This document shows positions 46,401 to 54,429 of a DNA stretch of 64,000 nucleotides, one piece after another (position 1 is the stretch's first letter; each line of letters opens with the position of its first letter). Under the pieces are notes generated by a model. The model had not been told where the DNA came from and made no database searches. It worked only from the letters and a program-made list of their open reading frames with translations. The DNA is from Limnomonas spitsbergensis (taxonomy: Eukaryota > Chlorophyta > Chlorophyceae > Chlamydomonadales), in the NCBI GenBank assembly GCA_037349105.1, contig JAYJMM010000040.1:1092001-1156000 (forward strand), in the 5' to 3' direction. The position numbers were made by a program, and so were the translations under genes.

Positions 46401-49343
46401 TAGGGGCCCTGCACATGCAGAGAGAGGAGGTTTTAAGGCCAGTGTTTAGGGTTTAGGGGCCCTGCACATGCAGAGAGAGGAGGTTTTAAGGCCAGTGTTT
46501 AGGGTTTAGGGGCCCTGCACATGCAGAGAGAGGAGGTTTTAAGGCCAGTGTTTAGGGTTTAGGGGCCCTGCACATGCAGAGAGAGGAGGTTTTAAGGCCA
46601 GTGTTTAGGGTTTAGGGGCCCTGCACATGCAGAGAGAGGAGGTTTTAAGGCCAGTGTTTAGGGTTTAGGGGCCCTGCACATGCAGAGAGAGGAGGTTTTA
46701 AGGCCAGTGTTTAGGGTTTAGGGGCCCTGCACATGCAGAGAGAGGAGGTTTTAAGGCCAGTGTTTAGGGTTTAGGGGCCCTGCACATGCAGAGAGAGGAG
46801 GTTTTAAGGCCAGTGTTTAGGGTTTAGGGGCCCTGCACATGCAGAGAGAGGAGGTTTTAAGGCCAGTGTTTAGGGTTTAGGGGCCCTGCACATGCAGAGA
46901 GAGGAGGTTTTAAGGCCAGTGTTTAGGGTTTAGGGGCCCTGCACATGCAGAGAGAGGAGGTTTTAAGGCCAGTGTTTAGGGTTTAGGGGCCCTGCACATG
47001 CAGAGAGAGGAGGTTTTAAGGCCAGTGTTTAGGGGCCCTGCACATGCAGAGAGAGGAGGTTTTAAGGCCAGTGTTTAGGGTTTAGGGGCCCTGCACATGC
47101 AGAGAGAGGAGGTTTTAAGGCCAGTGTTTAGGGTTTAGGGGCCCTGCACATGCAGAGAGAGGAGGGTTTAAGGCCAGTGTTTAGGGTTTAGGGGCCATGC
47201 ACATGCAGAGAGACTGCTGATGCAGGGCAGGGGGGGGGGGTGAGGGGTAGGCAGGAGCCATATAAGCATCTTATGATTTGATGATAACGGCATATTTTTC
47301 ATTGCCGTATCTGAAATGAGTGTGTAAGAGGGTCTCAGTCTAAGTGCCTTAAGCAGAAATAAAGCAGGGCATGGGGGCAGGCTCGCTCCCTGGCTCAAGG
47401 AGGGATGCCAAAGGGATGAAGAGGATACAGGGTGGGTGAGTGAGGTATGGGGGGTGTCCACACCCTGAGGCAGGTTGGAAAGTGCGCCCTGGGGCAGGGG
47501 GGAGGGGAGGTGCACCCTGGGACAGAGGGGGGGGAGGTGCACCCTGGGACTGGGGGGGGGAAGGTGCACCGTAAGAGGGGAACCAAGGAGGAGGGGAGAA
47601 CTTGGGTGGTCACCAGGGGCCAGTGCATTTTACAGGTAGCAAGAGCCGAAGTTGATGTGAGCATGTACAGGCGTACCCTGTGTATCGGGAAGACGACAGA
47701 AGAAGAAGGAGGAGATCATTTCATCGGAAAGATAAGACCGCGCAGTGTAGTGCACTCTTGCGCCCCCACCGGTCTGCCTCTCATCATACGCAGCTTGGGT
47801 CCTCTTACAATCAAAGTGATAGCAACCACAAACAGCAACCCCTGAACTCACCAACAGAAGGAGATGGGCTGGGAGATGGGGAGGGAGATGGGGAGGGAGA
47901 AGGGGAGGGAGATGGGGAGGGGGAAGGGGAGGGGGAAGGGGAGGGGGAAGGGGAGGGGGAAGGGGAGGGAGAAGGGGAGGGAGATGGGGAGGGGGAAGGG
48001 GAGGGAGATGGGGAGGGGGAAGGGGAGGGAGAAGGGGAGGGGGAAGGGGAGGGAGAAGGGGAGGGAGATGGGGAGGGGGAAGGGGAGGGAGATGGGGAGG
48101 GGGAAGGGGAGGGAGATGGGGAGGGGGAAGGGGAGGGAGAAGGGGAGGGAGATGGGGAGGGGGAAGGGGAGGGGGAAGGGGAGGGGGAAGGGGAGGGGGA
48201 AGGGGAGGGAGAAGGGGAGGGAGATGGGGAGGGGGAAGGGGAGGGAGATGGGGAGGGGGAAGGGGAGGGAGAAGGGGGGAGGGGGGGAGAAAACATAAAG
48301 GAGGGAGGATGTGGCGGAGAAGGGGGGGGTAGCGGAGGGGTCGGGGGAGAGGGTGATACGGGAGGGATGGGTGGTGGAGAGGGCTCTGGTGGGGAAGGAT
48401 ATTGAGAGGGGGGAGAGGGAGTTGGTGGTTGGGGAGTGGGGGGAAGGGGGAGCGGGGGCAAGGGACTGGGAAAGGATGGGGGGGAGGTAGGGGGCGAAGG
48501 GGAGACGAGGAACGGGGGCGGGCTTTGGGGTGGTGGGGTGGTGTTGATCCATCCAGGTGGGTTAGGTGAAGGCGACGGCGGACTTGGCATTGGCGGGAGA
48601 GCAGGAGGGAACGGGGGAGGGGGGAGAGGGGGCTGCTCGTTGATGCGTTCACCGAAGAGTGATGATGCTCTGAAGGTGTTGAACGCATCGTAGCTTAGCC
48701 ACTTGTCGCCAAACCATCTCGTGTAGGTCCAAAACGTGATGGGCAGGCAGGTGAGGGGCGTGTTGGGGGCCAGAATGCTGAAGGCGGGGCAGGTGTATGT
48801 CGTCCAGTACAATAGCGGGTTGAAATCGGGATTCACTAAGGCATTGACGCTGCCGGCGAAGTTCAGCGACGCTTCGGCGTCAAACACAACCGCGACATAG
48901 TCTGTGCTTGTGAAGGTACCTGTGGGCCACGATCCAGCTCTCACATCTGCCATGAAGATGGAGGCATTGGGCGTGTTGGTTGCGGCGGCTGGGACCTGGA
49001 ACACTCGTGCCAAGGCATCGCTCAAGTCGACCAAGAAGGCTGTCGTCAGGTTGTTGTTCACCAAGGCGGAGTAGCTAGCGTTCACCGTCAGCCTATAACG
49101 CATGGTGGTGTTGGATGCCGTGTACACCGCGGGGAGGACGGAGGTGTTCAGGGAGACGACGGCGTTGCGGGTGACGCCCAGTTCGGAAACCACGTTGCTT
49201 GGCGGGGAAGGTGGGGCCGGAGAGCGGGGCGAGGGGGGGGCAAGCTGCGATTGCGAGCAGGTGGGTGCCGCAGCCAGCAACAGCCAGCAGCTCAGGAGCA
49301 GCGTTGCCGCCGACTTGTGAATCTTGTGAGCATGCGTTTCCAT
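40444..49343 (-). CDS. Secreted Ser-Pro-rich protein with He_PIG domain and hedgehog-type Hint (Hog) domain
   Basis: Six exons, read leftwards: 49343-47852, 45310-45050, 44309-44126, 42733-42542, 41400-41251, 40741-40444. All five joins keep phase and give 858 codons plus stop. Exon 1: ATG, hydrophobic signal peptide ([13 protein letters not shown]), an N-terminal domain of about 230 residues that I do not recognise, then a Pro-rich region ending in a long (Ser-Pro)n tract, a typical glycomodule of algal wall proteins. Exon 2: Ig-like He_PIG domain ([26 protein letters not shown]). Exons 3-5: Hint domain, with candidate nucleophile Cys in SCYPADG, the T-x-x-H motif in ATPEHFMF, and the closing block [20 protein letters not shown]. 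Exon 6: about 98 residues, unrecognised. By family rules the Hint domain would cleave before its Cys and release the N-terminal part outside the cell; this is inference. Confidence 0.75.
40742..41250 (-). other. Hint gene last intron
   Basis: About 500 bp with poly-C stretches near 40940-40975 (+ strand). No repeats or extra exon that I can support, and the phase of the flanking exons needs none. Confidence 0.5.
41401..42541 (-). repeat. Hint gene intron with tandem duplication and dispersed repeat
   Basis: 41405-41520 and 41530-41640 are two copies of a purine-rich segment (GAGGGCAGGGGTGAGGGTTT / GAGGGCAGGGGTGTGGGATT). 41650-41830 is a member of a dispersed family (GGCTGGTCAAGGTTTGGTCC, TCGGCCCAGTTGGCC), also seen near 19700, 23000, 24050 and 44600. 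41860-42530 contains nothing recognised. Confidence 0.6.
42734..44125 (-). repeat. Hint gene intron with decayed copies of the preceding exon end
   Basis: On the + strand, 44040-44075 (GGTACACACCACAGAGTCCA) and a weaker copy near 43990-44030 repeat the 3' end and donor of the 44309-44126 exon (GTAGTACACGCCACAGAACC). The rest, including 42740-43800, shows only weak GTGTGAGG-type repeats. Confidence 0.65.
44310..45049 (-). repeat. Hint gene intron with dispersed repeat family members
   Basis: 44515-44720 and 44800-45015 belong to the family with CAGCTACACTCCAG and GGCGGCCTTCCAAAGC segments found in SPP introns. No additional exon seen. Confidence 0.5.
45311..47215 (-). repeat. Minisatellite of about 35 copies of a 3' splice junction
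   Basis: Period about 44 bp (45340-45840), 51 bp (45950-46260) and 53 bp (46260-47200). On the gene's own strand each unit reads CTCTCTCTGCATGTGCAG then GGCCCCTAAACCCT. The authentic exon 2 junction reads CTCTCTAAATGTGCAG then GGCCCTTTAATCTT at 45310, and the surrounding AAGGTTTT / TGCAGGGTT context matches too. The array therefore looks like an amplified acceptor, each unit keeping a polypyrimidine tract and AG. Outer 53-bp units are nearly identical. Confidence 0.85.
47216..47851 (-). other. Donor-proximal part of the Hint gene's first intron
   Basis: A short GAGGTGCACCCTGGGAC tandem repeat lies at 47485-47575 and a GGGGGGG run near 47230. The donor of exon 1 is GTTG/GTGAGT at 47851. No extra exon is needed by phase. 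Confidence 0.5.
47860..48290 (-). repeat. Coding hexamer array encoding (Ser-Pro)n
   Basis: Inside exon 1 of the Hint gene. The + strand is almost pure purine (GGGGAGGGGGAA, GGGGAGGGAGAT). Units of 6 bp keep the Ser-Pro frame. A pattern of about 230 bp is itself repeated (compare 47895-47990 with about 48130-48230). Long complementary-strand frames over this tract are artefacts. Confidence 0.9.
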
Positions 49344-50880
49344 CTATCGTTAGCGCACGGCGAATCAGGTTAAGTCAGAACGAACCAAGGGGCGGGGAGA
49401 GGCGTGTAAAGGCCACACAAGGTGAGAAGGGGCGATGGGGGAGGGGTGGGGGCAAATGGGCGGGGACACAAATACAGGGCAAACTCTAGGGGGGTGTGTG
49501 GATCCAATACATGAGCATTCTTTCCATCGACAGTTCTTTCGATGTCACTCTGCTCTTCATTGTGAGTTCAGGACCGAAAGCACTTACATACCTTGGATAT
49601 GTTAGAATGGGCTCCACGGCGGAAAAAACACTCAGGACGGCAGCCTAAAGGTTTCACGGTCAGCGAGGTGGCTAAAAATGCGATATATAGTGTGGGCATT
49701 GACGGTGGTATTAGTTTGTCAACTCTCAATAAGTGACCAGTGCGTAATCGGTGCGTAGTGTGAGCGTAACAGCCCGATTCTGATTGGTGGAGGAAACAAG
49801 TGTGGAGGAAAAACACGACATTTTTCGAAAGTTCCTCCGAAAGTTCCTTCACCCCTGTTCCACGAGGCGTGACATGGAGGAATAATGGCGAAGGTTGGAG
49901 TTCTGTACGGGAGATCTTCACAGCGCTCTTCCCTGCCGCCTGTTTCATATGTTTCGTGCATTCTTCCTTGTAGTGTTTATCATTTCTGCATATCTTTATG
50001 TTATTCTCCCTAGCAGACCGACTATGGAAGTAGCACATTATTTTTGTGGCTGTAGATCGCTCGCTGTTTTGTGTGACTGTAGATCGTTCGCTCCATCATC
50101 GAAAGAGGGCCGCGCGTAAATCCTAGACCGAAAAAGTGTCCAAGCAGCGTGATCTCAGTACGAATGTACAACGCCTCTCCTGGGGCGCGTTCACATTGGG
50201 GGTGATCCGAGCCAAAAGTGGGCGACGTACAGAATTCTGAGATGATCCGAACTACATCCACACTAGAGGCGCGAGTTGGGCGACAGTTAGTCGTTGTACT
50301 TTTGTGTACATCTAGGATCATTTCAGAAACGACCTCCCGATGTAGTGTTAGATTTGCGTTAGCTATCTAATATGATTCGGACCCAAGCAAAAAACAGGAC
50401 AAAATACGGCATTTTCGGCAGCTTCTGATACGGCAGCAGGCGTTGTGCGTGCCGACCATTGAACTATTGGATGACCCCATGCGGTGTAGGGAGCCTGGAG
50501 GTGAACTGAAACGGCGCATGTAAGATGTGAATGCGTCAGCATTGGACGGTACACCGCTCGAAATTGGTTTCTCTGCTAGCGTTGCATCGAACTTGCAGCG
50601 AAACGTCTTTCACGTGAAGATCCTCGAATGTAGCGAGATCCTGTCTATGTCGGGATGCGTCCAAGATTTGGGGCTTCACGTGGAAATAAAATGCTGCTGT
50701 CTCCTGGAATTGCGGATCACCTCTTTCTTTTACTGACGACATCAAAAACGGCTGTGCTCTAATTGTTACACTTGGCAGTGGCAACATAACAGAATGAGCG
50801 GTATCAAGTTTTCGATTGGGTCCGTGTCCAGCAAGAGGGGTGCGCCAGATGGATAATCTGGCCAAGCAAGTCAGGGCGCG
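49344..50880. other. Region upstream of the Hint gene, nothing recognised
   Basis: The minus-strand Hint gene starts at 49343, so its promoter should lie here. I see no TATA box I would defend, no tandem array and no coding frame with family features. Confidence 0.4.
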
Positions 50881-51010
50881 CCGAAGCAGGCGACTCCTGC
50901 AAGTAAGTCGATGTTTACACGAATTTGCCTGGTGAACAATGAGCTTTGAGATTCATGGCATGCATTATGTGTCATGTTTGCAGATGACGAGTACAAAGTC
51001 CTGCAAATGG

Positions 51011-51862
51011 TGTCGCGGCACAGGGGTGCACCCTAAGGAATGGGTGCACCAAGCGAAAAGAACACAAGACATAAACAAGTACTAATAAACTCTTGCATAG
51101 CTTATAGTAAGAGCTTCTCGATCCACTGCTGTAACTCAGTGAAATCAGCTCGATAACAGGTGATAGCTCTTGCTACTTCACCTGGACTTCTTCGATACTG
51201 TTGACGAGATCTCGTAAAGCCTCGACACTTGAGGTACTTATGGGTTTCTTGGGACGATCTTGGGCGATTGTGGCCGTTGATCTGATGTGATGAGTCGCTT
51301 GCTTGGCGACTTCTGATGAGTGAAGATATCTCTGATGAATCAGACGGTCGACTTGGAGCCAAAGGAAAGGCTGTAGATTGGAGGTGTGATGGTGGATTGG
51401 TGGTAATATCCAGCTGTAGACTGGAGATATGCCTTGTTAAGAGGCAGGAATAACGCTAATTGCTGCAGATGGTCGACTGTTGGCCTAGGTGCTCTGCCAG
51501 CTTCGTATCAGGAGACTTGTTGATGCTTATAGAGTCGCTGTTGGCCTAGTTGCTCTGCCAGTTTCCCCTTAGTAAGACTTGGATTGACGATTAACTTGCA
51601 GATTGATAATCAGGAACATTAGCTAGAACGTTAAGAGTCTATTGTAGGCCGTGAGATCAAAGTAAGAAAGAAAAAGTAATGGACCCAGTTCGGGATCCTC
51701 TAAGACGGCAACCACACTTGTTCAGGTTCACACATAAACTTCCAACCGAAAAAACAGTTGTCGCAGTCAAACGCACGGTGCAGTCATACGTCGTGACAGC
51801 TGTCGCGGCACAGGGGTGCACCCTAAGGAATGGGTGCACCAAGCGAAAAGAACACAAGACAT
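51011..51862. repeat. Perfect 62-bp direct repeat 790 bp apart
   Basis: 51011-51072 and 51801-51862 are identical, starting TGTCGCGGCACAGGGGTGCA and ending AACACAAGACAT. After copy 2 there are 38 bp (poly-C, then AGAGGCAGTAAT) before AAACAAGTAC; copy 1 runs straight into AAACAAGTAC. The segment between holds a two-copy GTTGGCCTAGGTGCTCTGCC repeat near 51480-51560 and an unrecognised 86-codon minus-strand frame. Confidence 0.85.
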
Positions 51863-52608
51863 TCCCCCCCCCAGGTCGAAAAACACTAGAGGCAGTAATA
51901 AACAAGTACGACAGCGTTTTAAGAACTGCGTTTTGTTATCAGACTTCCCACCCCTGGGCCCTGCCCAGAGTCCATGGGGCACAAGTACCGGTAGGAAAAA
52001 TAACCTCCGATATAATGCGTACGTTAGCTGTGACTTTTACGCATTACCATAACTCGCCACAGTCGCTTTAAGGGACCCTCTTCAAGCTGAAGAGCCCAGT
52101 TCTCGTCACCATCGGTACTGTTCACCTTCCCCCAGGGCCCAATCGACCCCAAGTCCAGAAGACTACATCAGCCCTGCTCTAGTGCAATTGGTTTCCCAAT
52201 CCACACCATCTCAAACTTCCCGATCACCTACCTAACACCTGATCGAGGATGCCTATAGGCTCGCGCCAGACATATGAGAATGCCACCTCACGGTAGACAC
52301 CTCCTAAACCCTAAAAGTGCGTATTATGCACAACAACCTTTCCCCCCCCCCAGATATTCACAACTGCACACAATTTTTATTTTATTTGAAATCAAATATT
52401 CTCAGTCAAATATTCATAGTCATCCAGTTCCAGCTTTGGCTCACCAGTCTCAGCACCAGAAAATTCAATTCCTAAATTCAATTTTAAGTTCCAGAACCCC
52501 CCCCCCCCCAGATCCAGTGAAAATCCCGTTCAGATACACAGTCAATTGTCAAATCAAACGAAGAAAGTTCAGTCATATTCTGTCATTAGAAAGCAGTACA
52601 CTTAAGAG
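51863..52608. other. Region downstream of the retrotransposon ORFs with poly-C tracts
   Basis: Runs of 9-13 C on the + strand at about 51865, 52339 and 52500 are poly-G on the element's strand, where a polypurine tract and 3' LTR would be expected. I could not find a matching LTR near 59600, so no LTR is called. Confidence 0.35.
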
Positions 52609-53406
52609 TTAACGGATGAACGTGTGCATTGGTGGGAGCATCCTTGCCCGGATAGCTGCGGTTGCAAACACGAGGATCCACACTTTATTACTGCAACAGC
52701 CGTGAATGGACCGGTTAGCTCCCAAGCCTGCTGCGAAGCTGACAGACTGCATGATCACTAGCCGCCTTTCTCGGCGTAGCTGGGACAACCACTCAAACCT
52801 TGCTGGATGGCACGTTAAAAACTCTTGGGAAACTAAACAGCAGGCAACGTGCCGTGCGTACTTGACCGCAAGGGCACAGGAGATATCAGCGTATTCAGCC
52901 GGAGGGTTTGTGATAAGAACGTGCAGCCCATGCTGTCGCAGCAGAAACTCGTAGGTGGAGGGTTGCCGCGGATCAGCACAGTAATCTGCAGGAACGTTGA
53001 CGCCAATGCCCGAATTGGTGAGAACATGGAGGGATCGAGGGTAAGGATAAAGCTGGCTGTTCTGCAGAAGTTCGGTGGCGTGCCCATCATCCTTGAACAG
53101 CAAAAGAATGCTGGGGGACAGGGATAGGTCAAGGCAGTCCAGCAGGGTGTTGCAGTCGCTGTCTTCAATGGTGAGGGGTGAAGGAGGGTAGAGTTGGTAC
53201 GACCATCCTCCCGGCACCCTTTTGCCCAAGTAGACTGCGGCCTCATCGCGCTCTCGCCACACTCCAGGCATTAAGGACTTGAGAGCTCCCACCGCATCTC
53301 CGCGGACACCCCAGTTGATGAAATCTGGGGGCACCCAAGGATGAGTGACATGACTTTCGAACCTCTTGTTGGGGACGCGGATTCTCACGGATGCACGGGT
53401 AGGGCG
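52609..53406 (-). CDS. Retrotransposon terminal ORF with NPP methyltransferase-like motif
   Basis: Directly follows the PHD ORF's TAG in the same frame, with no ATG between, so it is either joined by readthrough or split by a nonsense mutation. About 265 codons. HGLHVLITNPPAEYADISCA contains a (T)NPP motif as in amino-methyltransferases, preceded by a DPRQPSTYEF segment in the place of an acidic SAM-binding loop. The C-terminal VWILVFATAAIRARM pattern occurs in other algal retrotransposon polyproteins as I recall. NPPA is not the usual NPPY/F, so activity is doubtful. Confidence 0.5.
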   Translation of the reverse strand, partial: RPTRASVRIRVPNKRFESHVTHPWVPPDFINWGVRGDAVGALKSLMPGVWRERDEAAVYLGKRVPGGWSYQLYPPSPLTIEDSDCNTLLDCLDLSLSPSILLLFKDDGHATELLQNSQLYPYPRSLHVLTNSGIGVNVPADYCADPRQPSTYEFLLRQHGLHVLITNPPAEYADISCALAVKYARHVACCLVSQEFLTCHPARFEWLSQLRRERRLVIMQSVSFAAGLGANRSIHGCCSNKVWILVFATAAIRARMLPPMHTFIR

Positions 53407-54429
53407 CTAATCATCAGGTTGCGCCTCCTCAGCGATTTCCTCCTTGCTGACAACTGCGCCGGTCCCGCCAAGCTCAATCGCATTGTTTCCGGCACCGCTT
53501 GCGGCGGTCCCGGCAAGACAATCTGCGTCAGCTTCCATGTCTTCAGCGGGTCCTTCTCCTTCGTTCTCAACAAGGCCACCGCCACTGGCGGCTTCCATCA
53601 CCCTTCCTGCCTTCTTTTGCTTAGCAAGCCGCAGCTGGTAACCTGTCACGGCGGCCGCTGGTTCCTCCAGTTCTGCCGCAACATCACGTCTTGCAGCACC
53701 AGTAGCGTCAGCTCCAGCAGTCCTACATTGCTCACAAATCCAGTAACCAGCAGGGACAGTAGTAAGCCGTGGTACCAAACAGTACGTGTGAGTGCCTCGA
53801 CCACAACTGCCACACATAATCATTTTCTTAGCATTATCAGGCAGCAGACATCTCTGGCAAGGAAAGTCTGGTGCTGGCTTTTGCCATCTTTTGGATGGGG
53901 GTAAGAGTCCCTCTATGGGCAGATGACATGGTGCGCAGTTAATAGCGTTCTCAGCCACCGTCACCCCATTGCGACCAACCAGGATAATGACTCCACTTGG
54001 CCGTACATCAAACACCCGAAGCACGTAAGGTCTTGCAGTGGAGTGCAGTCGGTTCTCATCCCGCACATACACAAACTGCCCCTCAGTATACTTAGCTATT
54101 GATGGAAGGTAACCTCCACTACGAAGCCTTGCGTAACGCAGGGTATCTCGCTGTTGAGCAACCAGAAGATTCTGGCCGACCATCACGCAGTTCTTGGCTA
54201 GCAATTCAGAACGGGACAGTACAAGTTCAGCAGCAGAATCCACATCCAGGTAATCCACTGTCTGATCCCCATTCAACCTTTCCATGATAGCGGGAGGGAT
54301 GACTGGTTCACAGGAAAACAGAAGCTGATAGGGACTCATCAAGGTGCTAGCGTGCTTTGTGACTCGGTACCCGAGTGCTATCCAGGGTAAATACATGTCC
54401 CATTCTCGAGGCTCTCTTGAAACGTGCAA
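53407..54429 (-). CDS. Integrase C-terminal part and PHD finger
   Basis: Continues the integrase in another frame (EWDMYLPWIALGYRVTKHA; MSPYQLLF), so a one-base deletion near 54440 explains the split. An SH3-like post-integrase region follows (VYVRDENRLHSTARPYVL). A PHD finger then has the order CQRC, CGSC, H-x2-C, WICEQC. PHD fingers read histone tails and could steer integration or activity. The frame ends in a single TAG; the next ORF continues in the same frame. Confidence 0.85.
   Translation of the reverse strand: MHVSREPREWDMYLPWIALGYRVTKHASTLMSPYQLLFSCEPVIPPAIMERLNGDQTVDYLDVDSAAELVLSRSELLAKNCVMVGQNLLVAQQRDTLRYARLRSGGYLPSIAKYTEGQFVYVRDENRLHSTARPYVLRVFDVRPSGVIILVGRNGVTVAENAINCAPCHLPIEGLLPPSKRWQKPAPDFPCQRCLLPDNAKKMIMCGSCGRGTHTYCLVPRLTTVPAGYWICEQCRTAGADATGAARRDVAAELEEPAAAVTGYQLRLAKQKKAGRVMEAASGGGLVENEGEGPAEDMEADADCLAGTAASGAGNNAIELGGTGAVVSKEEIAEEAQPDD

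Noticed and set aside
47680..48405. 241-codon Gly-Glu-rich frame opposite the Ser-Pro tract
   Set aside because: Antisense shadow of the coding hexamer array; the minus strand has the signal peptide and domain structure.
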